A stretch of DNA of 64,000 nt. Origin: RGIG3178 sp942492795 (GTDB lineage: Bacteria; Bacillota; Clostridia; Christensenellales; QAND01). Every line of letters begins with the position of its first letter. The stretch's first letter is position 1. The notes under the pieces were generated by a model. The model did no database searches and had not been told where the DNA came from. It worked only from the letters and a program-made list of their open reading frames with translations. Both the position numbers and the translations under genes were made by a program. The stretch spans positions 2,232,001 through 2,296,000 of the forward strand of contig OW818639.1 of NCBI GenBank assembly GCA_942492795.1, in the 5' to 3' direction. Of this stretch, positions 8,621 through 16,442 are shown piece after piece.

Positions 8621-9838
8621 TCACGCTCGTTTGCCAAGTCCCCCTGCCAGACGGCCGCTGGACCAAGCCCACTGCAGATTGAAGCCGCCGCAGTCTCCAT
8701 CAATATCCAGCACCTCACCGCAAGCAAACAATCCGGGAACCTGTCTGCTTTCCAAGGTTTGTGCATTGAATTCTTCGGTTTTCATGCCGCCGGCAGTTAC
8801 CTGGGCAGCGTCAAATCCGGCCACACCCTCCACAGGGAGCATAAAGCACTTGACAGCGTTTGCTACCGCTTTGAGTTCGTTTGCGCCCATCTGTTCCAAT
8901 ATCCCGCCACCTGACACGCCTGCATATTTGCAGACCATTTGCCCCAATCGATTGTGGAGTGCGCCGGTTAGAATTTGATTTGCCGGCAGCGTAGGCGCGG
9001 CTTTACAGCGGCGGACCAGCAGCGCTTTTACCTCATCCTCAGTAAAATCCGGCAAAAGATCCAGACGAATGACAAGGCCGTTGCCGCCGGTGCTAACGTT
9101 TCGGGAAATATCAAATACTGCGGGACCGGAGATACCGTACTCCGTAAAAAGCACTTCACCACGGTTGACGGCAAGAATACGTTTCCCGTCAAGTACGCTT
9201 ATCGCAGCATCCGTCTTGATACCCTTGAGCGCTCTGGGATAGGCGGGATCGGTCCTTACCTGCACCAGTGATGGGTATAGACTTGTTCTGTGGTGCCCCA
9301 TCATCTCCAGCAGCCGATAACCGTCCATAACGCCCCCCAGATTGGATCCGGCAGCGCCGCCGCAGGCCACAATGACATAGTCAGCAGAAAGCTCTCCGCC
9401 GTCTGTACCGACAAGGAATCCGTCGCCGCGCTTTTCCAAAGACAGAACGCTTTGACCGGTGCGAAGCTCGATATTGTCCCGTTCCAACGCAAAGCGAAGC
9501 ACATCCACAACGCTTGCCGCATGGTTGCTTAGCGGATACACTCTTCCATCCGGCTCGGACATTGTGATCAGGCCAAGATCATGGAAAAAATCCAATGTCT
9601 GAGCGACACCGAACTTTTCCAAAACCGGAAGCACAAAGTCGGCATTCTCGCCGTGATAGCGGTTATGCCCATCATTGCTATTGGTCAGATTGCAGCGGCC
9701 ATTTCCGGTGCTTAGCAGCTTTCGGCCAACGCGGGCTTGCCGTTCTATCAGAATGATTTGGTTGTCTTTTTCCTGTGCGGCGGTGATTGCGGCCATCATG
9801 CCAGACGCACCGCCACCAACAATCGTGATTGTTTTCAT
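8621..9838 (-). CDS. BaiN/HI0933-like FAD-dependent oxidoreductase
   Basis: Flavoprotein of 405 residues of the HI0933/BaiN family. The FAD-binding Rossmann motif IVGGGASGMMAA is at the N-terminus, followed by RVGRKLLSTGNGRCNLTNS near residue 36, the family signature. The C-terminal FAD loop GLFACGEVLDIDGDCGGFNL closes the domain near residue 370. In some gut Clostridia BaiN reduces bile-acid intermediates, but most family members have no known substrate and are widespread, so a bile-acid role should not be assumed. It appears monocistronic and is the last gene before the AT-rich pyrF islet. Confidence 0.85.
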   Translation of the reverse strand: MKTITIVGGGASGMMAAITAAQEKDNQIILIERQARVGRKLLSTGNGRCNLTNSNDGHNRYHGENADFVLPVLEKFGVAQTLDFFHDLGLITMSEPDGRVYPLSNHAASVVDVLRFALERDNIELRTGQSVLSLEKRGDGFLVGTDGGELSADYVIVACGGAAGSNLGGVMDGYRLLEMMGHHRTSLYPSLVQVRTDPAYPRALKGIKTDAAISVLDGKRILAVNRGEVLFTEYGISGPAVFDISRNVSTGGNGLVIRLDLLPDFTEDEVKALLVRRCKAAPTLPANQILTGALHNRLGQMVCKYAGVSGGGILEQMGANELKAVANAVKCFMLPVEGVAGFDAAQVTAGGMKTEEFNAQTLESRQVPGLFACGEVLDIDGDCGGFNLQWAWSSGRLAGGLGKRA

Positions 9839-9928
9839 AGCACCCTACAAGCGTTTTTTATTCTATTAAATCACAAGTGTGCCGTTACTCAAAGCGAAAC
9901 TTATGTTGTAAATCGGTGATAAGCATGG

Positions 9929-10681
9929 CTATTGATTTCCTTTCATAATTTCGTCAATGATTGATTTTGCATAATCAATTGGATTCTTTGATAGCAACAA
10001 ATCACGACCGACAACAAGCAAATCCGATCCCGCTTTTATTGCTTCACTAAAAGAAGCTACTCTTTTATGATCATTTATACTTGATTGAGCAGCCCTTACC
10101 CCTGGGGTAATACAAAAGCAATCGGTGGGAATTTCGCCCTTGATTTCCATCAGTTCTGCTGGAGAGCAAACGATCCCATCTAATCCCGAATCCATAGCCA
10201 TATGCACCCTGCGAATGACTTCATCGCTAATTTCGCCAGATATTTTCATTTCATTATTAAGAATTTGCTTGTCGATATTGGTTAACAATGTAACACCAAT
10301 AAATTTAGGCGGTATATTGTTTGTATTGGAAGATATACTCTTTGCTGTTTCAGATATTGCTTTCATCATGTCCATACCTCCGGAAGTGTGAACAGTTACA
10401 ATATGGACGCCTAGATTTGTGACAGATTCGACGTATCCGGAGACTGTGTTGGGAATATCATGCATCTTCAAATCCAAAAATATTTTTACATTATATTTTA
10501 ATATTTTTTCGATTAAACTGGGGCCGTAACGTGTAAATGCAAAGTTCAATTTAAAATACCCAATGAATTCGTGCATTTGATCGACAGTTTGTAAAATTTC
10601 TTCCTCGTTTTGCATATCGAGCGCTAGACAAATACGATCCTTAGCGGCTGATAGGTTCTGCTTTTGAATGTTAGTGTTCAT
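9929..10681 (-). CDS. pyrF: Orotidine 5'-phosphate decarboxylase
   Basis: Catalyses decarboxylation of OMP to UMP, the last step of pyrimidine synthesis. The 250-residue protein carries LALD near residue 18, KLN near 42 and the catalytic DLKMHDIPNT block near 68-77 (the D-x-K-x-x-D triad), plus GVRAA and VVGRDLL near the C-terminus. The start at 10681 has GGGAGG eight bases upstream; an in-frame ATG at 10699 overlaps the stop of a decayed upstream frame. The gene is clearly more AT-rich than its neighbours (many AAA, ATT, AAT codons) and no other pyr gene is nearby, which suggests transfer. Confidence 0.9.
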   Translation of the reverse strand: MNTNIQKQNLSAAKDRICLALDMQNEEEILQTVDQMHEFIGYFKLNFAFTRYGPSLIEKILKYNVKIFLDLKMHDIPNTVSGYVESVTNLGVHIVTVHTSGGMDMMKAISETAKSISSNTNNIPPKFIGVTLLTNIDKQILNNEMKISGEISDEVIRRVHMAMDSGLDGIVCSPAELMEIKGEIPTDCFCITPGVRAAQSSINDHKRVASFSEAIKAGSDLLVVGRDLLLSKNPIDYAKSIIDEIMKGNQ

Positions 10682-10698
10682 TGTTAATCCTCCCAGCA

Positions 10699-11181
10699 TT
10701 AAAATTCTATATGTTGCACAATGCTATTTGTAACTTGATCTATTTTTAGGTTGCCATCAATATTTATCAATTGAGGCCCCATTTGTTCATAAGTGCGAGT
10801 GATGGAAATAGTCCATTCAATTTCTCGTTCCTCATATTTTTAAGTACCCTTGTCTCTATGATTTACTTCGAACTTTTCAAAAAATGAATCATTTACTATC
10901 ACTTCGAACACCATCCCTGCAAGCACAGATTTAATCGATGTATAGTCTCTTTCGACATCTTCTTTTACAGGTGCTGCTTCATTCTCCAATAGTCCAATAT
11001 GCTTATCGGCAAACCTGTCATTTTGGCTGGCAGCTTATAGATGTCACTTTTAGAGGCATCGTGAGACTTGTAATGGAAGTTACTAAATATAAGTATATCA
11101 TAGATAATCTTAAGTTTTCATTCCAATTCTTCAAATAGACTAACAAGCTTTTCATAATCTCGTGCGTTAAAATGCTGCGTA
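10699..11181 (-). pseudogene. Decayed AT-rich reading frame upstream of pyrF
   Basis: No intact frame exists here, but minus-strand segments read as protein. From 11034 down to 10699 one frame is open apart from an in-frame TAA at 10840-10842; its C-terminal part reads EREIEWTISITRTYEQMGPQ and ends in a TAATG that abuts pyrF. A second frame, from about 11180 to 10965, is interrupted by a TGA and includes SHDASKSDIYKLPAKM, faintly reminiscent of HD-type hydrolases. The last segment resembles the C-terminus of nucleotide kinases. Both resemblances are weak. Most likely this is the remains of one or two nucleotide-metabolism genes that once formed an operon with pyrF. Confidence 0.5.
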
Positions 11182-11400
11182 ATGGGAAATTTGTAAGAGA
11201 ACTGACAGATTTGGCAAGCATGACTTTGTATTCCGATCTATTGTCAAAAAGATTATCTGAACCTAATTCCTGATTTTCATATGCTTTTATCTACAATAGC
11301 AACTTTACTCTTTACTGGGGTGCAAAGGGTGTACAGGAGTGTGCATCTTAAAGATGAGAGAGCGCTTTTTGCCCATTTGGAAATTACAAAGCAACCCCCT

Positions 11401-11437
11401 AAAACAATGAAAAGCCCTATGCAGGGCTCTTCATTGT
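11401..11437 (-). terminator. Terminator of the eight-tRNA operon
   Basis: Read on the minus strand, AATGAAGAGCCCT and AGGGCTTTTCATT form a stem followed by GTTTT. It lies 22 bases after the last tRNA. Confidence 0.8.
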
Positions 11438-11458
11438 ACTAGACATTGAGTATACATT

Positions 11459-11534
11459 TGGTGGATCTTCAGGGGCTCGAACCCTGGACACCCTGATTAA
11501 GAGTCAGGTGCTCTACCAACTGAGCTAAAGATCC
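11459..11534 (-). tRNA. tRNA-Lys (anticodon CTT)
   Basis: A 76-base cloverleaf including an encoded CCA end. The anticodon stem GACT-loop with CTT, the TTCGA T-loop and the GGATCTT/AAGATCC acceptor stem are all intact. It is the last tRNA of the cluster. Confidence 0.95.
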
Positions 11535-11538
11535 ATGG

Positions 11539-11612
11539 TGGAGCGGGTGATGGGAATCGAACCCACGTGGCCAGCTTGGAAGGCTGGAACTCTGCCATTG
11601 AGCTACACCCGC
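11539..11612 (-). tRNA. tRNA-Gly (anticodon TCC)
   Basis: Cloverleaf of 74 bases with a GCGGGTG/CACCCGC acceptor stem, anticodon TCC, GGTTCGATT T-arm and an encoded TCCA end. Confidence 0.95.
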
Positions 11613-11623
11613 AAAGATTTCAG

Positions 11624-11698
11624 TGGAGCGGTAGACGAGATTCGAACTCGCGACATCCACCTTGGCAAGGTGGCACTCTACCACTGAGCTACTACCGC
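11624..11698 (-). tRNA. tRNA-Gly (anticodon GCC)
   Basis: Cloverleaf of 75 bases with a GCGGTAG/CTACCGC acceptor stem, anticodon GCC and an encoded TCCA end. It is a second glycine isoacceptor, next to the TCC one. Confidence 0.95.
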
Positions 11699-11706
11699 AT
11701 TTTCTT

Positions 11707-11792
11707 TGGTGCGGGCGGAGAGACTCGAACTCACACACCTTTTGGGCATTGGAACCTAAATCCAACGCGTCTGCCAATTCCGCCACGCCCGC
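11707..11792 (-). tRNA. tRNA-Leu (anticodon TAG)
   Basis: An 86-base class II tRNA with a variable arm (GCCCAAAAGGTG region), anticodon TAG, GCGGGCG/CGCCCGC acceptor stem and encoded CCA. Confidence 0.95.
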
Positions 11793-11803
11793 ACAAACTT
11801 CAA

Positions 11804-11879
11804 TGGTGATCCATCGCGGACTTGAACCGCGGACACCCTGATTAAAAGTCAGGTGCTCTACCGACTGAGCTAATGGATC
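11804..11879 (-). tRNA. tRNA-Lys (anticodon TTT)
   Basis: A 76-base tRNA with anticodon TTT, GATCCAT/ATGGATC acceptor stem and encoded CCA. Its D and anticodon arms are nearly identical to those of the CTT isoacceptor at 11459, which suggests they arose by duplication. Confidence 0.95.
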
Positions 11880-11883
11880 ATGG

Positions 11884-11958
11884 TGGCTGGGGTGGGAGGA
11901 TTTGAACCTACGAATGCGGGAGTCAAAGTCCCGTGCCTTACCGCTTGGCTACACCCCA
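11884..11958 (-). tRNA. tRNA-Gln (anticodon TTG)
   Basis: A 75-base tRNA with anticodon TTG, TGGGGTG/CACCCCA acceptor stem and encoded CCA. About 100 bases without another gene separate it from tRNA-His. Confidence 0.95.
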
Positions 11959-12059
11959 ACGCGACACGCGATGCAAGGGGGATTCTACCATTTCCTGTAC
12001 ACCCTGTCAATCGAACATTGCGTCCGGGCGTCCGGATTTTGGGTCTTTCCCGGAAAAAA

Positions 12060-12137
12060 TGGGGTGAATAGTGGGAGTTGAACCCACGACCTCCAGGGCC
12101 ACAACCTGGCGCTCTAACCAACTGAGCTATATCCACC
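12060..12137 (-). tRNA. tRNA-His (anticodon GTG)
   Basis: Anticodon GTG, GTGGATA/TATTCAC acceptor stem and an encoded CCA. An extra G is available at position -1, paired opposite the discriminator C, as expected for tRNA-His. Confidence 0.95.
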
Positions 12138-12145
12138 ACGGCATC

Positions 12146-12222
12146 TGGTGCGCCTGCAGAGATTCGAACTCTGGGCCTACGGCTTAGAAGGCCGTTGCTC
12201 TATCCTGCTGAGCTACAGGCGC
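12146..12222 (-). tRNA. tRNA-Arg (anticodon TCT)
   Basis: A 77-base tRNA with anticodon TCT, GCGCCTG/CAGGCGC acceptor stem and encoded CCA. It is the first tRNA transcribed in the cluster. Confidence 0.95.
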
Positions 12223-12242
12223 TTGTCAGGCGAACGCATTTC

Positions 12243-12271
12243 ATTATAGTGCCTGAGGTATGGGCTGTCAA
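12243..12271 (-). promoter_or_regulatory. Consensus sigma-A promoter of the tRNA cluster
   Basis: On the minus strand a perfect TTGACA and a perfect TATAAT are separated by exactly 17 bases, ending about 20 bases before tRNA-Arg. This is the expected arrangement for a strong stable-RNA promoter. Confidence 0.9.
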
Positions 12272-12417
12272 TGGTTTAAAATTGTCTTGCGAACGAATTC
12301 ATACACAGCCGGATTCCAGCGCGCAAGAGCCCTCCTTTTGCGGATCCGGCAACAAAACACCGTTTTTTGGCTGTTCATATGTGTACTTTTCGCCGTTCAT
12401 ATTCTTCAACATCTGTT

Positions 12418-12915
12418 CTATAGCAGTCTGCCAAGTGCAAGTATTTCGGCAACGGGAAGACTCCCTCTTTTAAGCTGAAGCACCGCGCAGCTTGGACCTC
12501 CCATACGCGGGCTGTGCGGGCTGCCCGGATTGATATACAGGCATTTCCCTGCCCTTGTGATTGATGCCGTATGTGAATGCCCGAAGATGCAGATATCCGC
12601 GTCCCGTTTTTGCGCTTCCTCTTCGAGCCTATCCAGCGAGCGTTTGACACCATGGTGGTGCCCGTGCACGATCAGCACTTTAAAGCCGCACAGCATCAGT
12701 TCCAGCTCTTCTTCGTCTTCCTTATTATAATCGCAATTTCCAGCTACATATTGCGTTGGTATGCCGGTACGCTTTGCCATGATCCTGGCGTCGGAGGAAC
12801 AATCCCCTGCATGCAGAATAAGATCGACATTTCCCAACGCATCCAGTGCCGCCGCATAAGCCGCAGAGGAGCCGTGGGTATCGGAGAGCACGCCTATGCG
12901 CATTTCATCGGCCAT
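12418..12915 (-). CDS. MJ0936/YfcE family metallophosphodiesterase
   Basis: Small calcineurin-like phosphodiesterase of 165 residues. All metal-binding motifs are visible: SDTHG near residue 12, HAGD near 36, GNCD near 60, HGHHHG near 86 and GHSHTA near 114. Homologues hydrolyse phosphodiesters in vitro; their cellular substrate is generally unknown. The ATG at 12915 lies inside the rdgB 3' end, with GGAGG six bases upstream, so the two genes overlap by 11 bases and are translated together. A longer upstream frame reaching 13089 is only a shadow of rdgB. Confidence 0.85.
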   Translation of the reverse strand: MADEMRIGVLSDTHGSSAAYAAALDALGNVDLILHAGDCSSDARIMAKRTGIPTQYVAGNCDYNKEDEEELELMLCGFKVLIVHGHHHGVKRSLDRLEEEAQKRDADICIFGHSHTASITRAGKCLYINPGSPHSPRMGGPSCAVLQLKRGSLPVAEILALGRLL

Positions 12916-13501
12916 AGCGTTCCTCCAACTGCTTGCGCAACAACGCCAACGCTTTGCCCCGGTGGCTGATGGCATTCTTCTGTTGCGCATCCAGCTGTGC
13001 ATAGCTTTTACCGTATATGTCCGTGTAGAATAGCGGATCATATCCAAACCCGTTGTCGCCAACGGGAGAAAACAGGATCCTTCCTGCACTGCTTGCCTCG
13101 CTGGTTAAAACCGTGCCGTCCCTATCTACAAACGCGATGCTTGAAACGAACTGCGCCGTGCGCAAGGACTCCGGCACGTCTTTTAGATTTTCGATCAGCA
13201 GTTGATTGTTCGCGGCATCGTCACCGTGCCCACCCGCATACCGTGCTGAAAACACACCGGGAGCCCCATCCAACGCATCCACGCACAATCCCGAGTCGTC
13301 AGCGATGGCCGATAAACCGGAAGCTTTAGCGAATGCCGTTGCTTTGAGCAATGCGTTCTCGCAAAAGGTCTTGCCGTTTTCTTCCACTTCAAGGGTAAGG
13401 CCTATCATCGAAGGCGTTACGATCTCCATAAAAAGATCGCCCAATATCTCTGAAAACTCCCTGAGTTTTCCCATGTTGTTGCTGGCAATCAGCAGCTTCA
13501 T
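12905..13501 (-). CDS. rdgB: RdgB/HAM1 family XTP/dITP pyrophosphatase
   Basis: Hydrolyses non-canonical purine nucleotides (dITP, XTP) to monophosphates and so keeps them out of DNA. The 198-residue protein has the N-terminal ASNNMGKLREF motif, a central ADDSGLCVDALDGAPGVFSARYAG block near residue 70, and GFGYDPLF followed by KNAISHRGKAL near the C-terminus, all diagnostic for the family. Its length is normal. The pairing of rdgB with an overlapping MJ0936-type phosphodiesterase is common in Firmicutes. It is divergent from rqcH, with a 93-base shared promoter region. Confidence 0.95.
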   Translation of the reverse strand: MKLLIASNNMGKLREFSEILGDLFMEIVTPSMIGLTLEVEENGKTFCENALLKATAFAKASGLSAIADDSGLCVDALDGAPGVFSARYAGGHGDDAANNQLLIENLKDVPESLRTAQFVSSIAFVDRDGTVLTSEASSAGRILFSPVGDNGFGYDPLFYTDIYGKSYAQLDAQQKNAISHRGKALALLRKQLEERYGR

Positions 13502-13594
13502 CTGTTACGCTCCTTGTTCAAACCCCGAATACCTAGTATTATATCGTGAGAAGTCGCATAAAAAAAGGCTTGCTTTGGAAATGGAGCATTAAAA

Positions 13595-15331
13595 ATGCAA
13601 ATGGACGGAGCCGCGCTTTATGCCGCGGCAAAAGAAGCAAACACACTTCTGTCAGGCGGACGGATTGAACGCATCGCACAGCCGAACCGTGCCGATGTCG
13701 TCTTTACCATACGGGCAAACGGCACGAACCACAGGCTTCTGTTTTCCGCTGACCCCGAATGTGCACGCATACAGCTCGGAGGGTCCTCCGACAAGGGTCC
13801 CGATAAACCGTATACTTTTTTAATGATGCTCCGCAAGCATCTTCTGCATGGCCGAATCCTCCAAATAACGGCGCCGCAAATGGACCGGGCCGTCCGCATG
13901 ACCGTACAGGTGACGGACGATCTTGGGGACAGGGTTGAATTGTGCTTTATTGCGGAGTGCATGGGCAAACACAGCAACCTTATTTTGGTCGATCCGAACG
14001 GTGCCATTCTCGACAGCGCCAAACGTGTACCGCCCGCCGTCTCATCGCTTCGTACCGTGTTGCCCGGCGAACGCTACCACAATCCGCCGGCACAGCAAAA
14101 ATACGACATGCTGGCGCTTTCAAGAGCACAGATCACCGAACTGTTGGAGGCAATCCCGGGCGGACCCATCGACAAGGCCTTGGTCGCGCTGTTCTACGGA
14201 ATCTCCCCGTTTACCGCGCAGCAGCTCTGCCAAAGGGTTTTGGGGGATATCGCGCAGGCTCCGCTTGACCATGCACAATCGGACGCATTATCGTCAATCG
14301 TTTATGATTTGGCTCAATCGCTTTTAAGCGGTACCTTTGAGGCCAGCCTGCAGAAGGACGATAACGGCGCTCCCATTGCGTTTGCACCGTTTGTCCTATT
14401 GGGAAGAAACGTTGTAAAAACAAATTCCTTATGCGAAGCCGCACTGCAGTATACCGAATACCGCCTTTCAAAAAGCCGCATTCTTCGGGAAAAGCAGGCA
14501 TTGCAGGCGGCGGTAAACGCGCGGATGGAAAAGCTGTTTAAGAGGCTGCAGTTTCAGGACGACGTTCTTGCACAGAGTGAATCGTATGAAAGCATCCGCG
14601 AACAGGGAGAATTCATGCTGGCCTATGCCCATGAAATCAAGCGCGGTATGGCGTGCGTGCAGGTGCATGATTATATTCATGATGCTCCGGTTGTCCTTGC
14701 GCTGGATCCCACGCTCAGCGCCGCGGAAAATGCAAACAAGCTGTTTAAACGCTACCAGAAGCTAAAGTCTTCCGCCATTGCCGCGCAGCAGCAAAAAGAT
14801 CAGATACTTCCTGAAATCGCGTATTGGGAGAGTATCCTGCTTTCTATCGAACTGAGCGAAGCCATGGAGGATCTGCAGGATATCCGAATGGAATTGCAGG
14901 ACCAGCAGCTTATTCGGACCGTACGTTCCCAGGGCAAAAGTACACCGCCGCAGTCCAAACCGCTGCGGTTTGTATCCTCCGACGGCGTTGAAATCCTCTG
15001 CGGGCGCAACAATGTTCAGAACGACCTTGTCACTTGCAGGTTAAGTCGATCGACCGACACCTGGCTGCATGCCCAGGGCATGCCGGGAAGCCACGTTGTG
15101 ATCAAGGCGCATCCCGTCCTGCCCGATACGCTGCGACAGGCGGCACAGATCGCAGCCTTCTTCAGCCGCGGCAGGCATTCGGGCAATGTGCCGGTGGATT
15201 ACACCCTTATCAAAAACGTACACAAGCCCTCCGGCTCCAAACCGGGTTTCGTTACCTATACCAACCAGAAAACGCTGTTTATCACACCGGATGGCGATCT
15301 CGTCAAATCCCTGATACGCGAAGGCACCTAG
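13595..15331 (+). CDS. rqcH: RqcH/NFACT family ribosome quality-control protein
   Basis: Member of the NFACT family (Rqc2/NEMF, bacterial RqcH, formerly called fibronectin-binding protein). RqcH binds stalled 50S subunits carrying peptidyl-tRNA and directs alanine tailing. The 578-residue protein starts MQMDGAALYAAAKEAN, contains YTFLMMLRKHLLHGRI near residue 70, a central coiled-coil region at about 270-430, and an NFACT-R domain near 460-570 with DTWLHAQGMPGSHVVIK. The ATG at 13595 has GGAG eight bases upstream; an alternative ATG is two codons later. It is monocistronic, with a terminator immediately after. Confidence 0.9.
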   Translation: MQMDGAALYAAAKEANTLLSGGRIERIAQPNRADVVFTIRANGTNHRLLFSADPECARIQLGGSSDKGPDKPYTFLMMLRKHLLHGRILQITAPQMDRAVRMTVQVTDDLGDRVELCFIAECMGKHSNLILVDPNGAILDSAKRVPPAVSSLRTVLPGERYHNPPAQQKYDMLALSRAQITELLEAIPGGPIDKALVALFYGISPFTAQQLCQRVLGDIAQAPLDHAQSDALSSIVYDLAQSLLSGTFEASLQKDDNGAPIAFAPFVLLGRNVVKTNSLCEAALQYTEYRLSKSRILREKQALQAAVNARMEKLFKRLQFQDDVLAQSESYESIREQGEFMLAYAHEIKRGMACVQVHDYIHDAPVVLALDPTLSAAENANKLFKRYQKLKSSAIAAQQQKDQILPEIAYWESILLSIELSEAMEDLQDIRMELQDQQLIRTVRSQGKSTPPQSKPLRFVSSDGVEILCGRNNVQNDLVTCRLSRSTDTWLHAQGMPGSHVVIKAHPVLPDTLRQAAQIAAFFSRGRHSGNVPVDYTLIKNVHKPSGSKPGFVTYTNQKTLFITPDGDLVKSLIREGT

Positions 15332-15340
15332 AATTGCAAC

Positions 15341-15367
15341 AAAAAAGCCGGGTAACCGGCTTTTTTT
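15341..15367. terminator. Bidirectional terminator between rqcH and the MORN lipoprotein
   Basis: The AAAAAAGCCGG and CCGGCTTTTTTT arms around GTAA form a symmetrical hairpin with A and T tracts on both sides, serving two convergent genes. Confidence 0.9.
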
Positions 15368-15374
15368 ATTGAGT

Positions 15375-16340
15375 TCATTGCCCGATATAGACCACATGCG
15401 CTTCTATCAGCGGTTCGAGGTATTTCTTGCCGTCGTTGCCGGTGTAGCTGACCACGTCCACGATGACGCCAAAAACCCTGATGCCGTCCTTCATCTTCAT
15501 TCTTTGCTCACCGACTGCATAGCGGTAGTAAACATCCGCATAATAGCCGGATGCTCCGTCTACAAGCAGTTCGATCTCCGTATAGGCGCTGCTGACGTCC
15601 TCGTCATAGAAATAGTCGACGCGTCCCGCCACTTCCACCCATTTGCCGATGTAGTTGTTCTTGTTGTTGATAACGCTATTGTAATTATTCTTGGTCAATA
15701 CGAACGCTTCGGGCGCTATCATATCCGCGCGTGTGATGCGGTGTTCGTCGTCCTCCTTGAGATACCCGTTGTCGAAAGTGCCTTCAAAGATAACATGCCC
15801 GAAGAAATCAAAGGTTTTGCCTTGCCCATGGTATCTATTTTTGCTCATCGCACCCCGATAGGCTATTTTTCCCTTCCAGTACGTTTCGCCCGATACCAGG
15901 GCATCATTCGCATATGTCCCTGTTTCTACCCAGCTGTCGGCAGGCCATGTCGTTGTCCCCGTTCCCTGAAAGTGCCCGCTTTTCCAATCTCCGACGTACG
16001 TCCATTGATTGCCTTCATTGTCGGCGGCTGTAAAGCTGCCCTTCCCGTCCGGAAGACCGTTTGCCAATTGTCCGGTATATGTTCCGGATTTTTGGCCGAA
16101 GGCAAAGTTCAGCGTCATCGCTGCATTGGTCACCGTTTGCACACTTGAAGGAGTTGGCGTAGGCAACGGGGTTTGTACCGTTGTTTGCGCTGGTGGCAAA
16201 AAGGGCAATTGTGTTTTTGCAGGCGTTTGCGAATTCGCCGCTGACTGCAAAAAACCAAACGGAGAATTCCCCGTCTTAGGCGCGCAACCGACAAAAGCGA
16301 TCATGAGCAATGAAAAGAGCATGAGTGCGATTTTTTTCAT
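15375..16340 (-). CDS. MORN-repeat lipoprotein
   Basis: Predicted lipoprotein of 321 residues: an N-terminal signal peptide (MKKIALMLFSLLMIAF) ends in a VGC lipobox, followed by a Pro/Thr/Gln-rich linker to about residue 85. Residues about 88-195 hold three to four MORN-type repeats (GTYTGQLANGLPDGKGSF, YVGDWKSGHFQGTGT, YRGAMSKNRYHGQGK and a fourth). The C-terminal 120 residues look like a beta-rich extracellular domain of unknown type. MORN repeats in bacteria often mediate lipid or protein contacts. The ATG at 16340 follows a GGGGG stretch about ten bases upstream. It is not linked to another gene. Confidence 0.75.
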   Translation of the reverse strand: MKKIALMLFSLLMIAFVGCAPKTGNSPFGFLQSAANSQTPAKTQLPFLPPAQTTVQTPLPTPTPSSVQTVTNAAMTLNFAFGQKSGTYTGQLANGLPDGKGSFTAADNEGNQWTYVGDWKSGHFQGTGTTTWPADSWVETGTYANDALVSGETYWKGKIAYRGAMSKNRYHGQGKTFDFFGHVIFEGTFDNGYLKEDDEHRITRADMIAPEAFVLTKNNYNSVINNKNNYIGKWVEVAGRVDYFYDEDVSSAYTEIELLVDGASGYYADVYYRYAVGEQRMKMKDGIRVFGVIVDVVSYTGNDGKKYLEPLIEAHVVYIGQ

Positions 16341-16442
16341 ATCGCCGCTTCCCCCATCCAATCAATTTGTCTTTATTGTATCATTGCACACGCTTCAAAT
16401 ATAGCCGAATAATCCCAATATTCCCCTTGAATCGGCACTTTT

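Noticed and set aside
8621..9838. Bile-acid-inducible baiN enzyme
   Set aside because: The protein belongs to the broad HI0933/BaiN family, but no other bai gene is nearby, so a bile-acid function is not supported.
9839..11462. Integrated element with attachment sites at tRNA-Lys
   Set aside because: No direct repeat of the tRNA 3' end was found near 9840 and there is no integrase, so only an AT-rich islet can be claimed.
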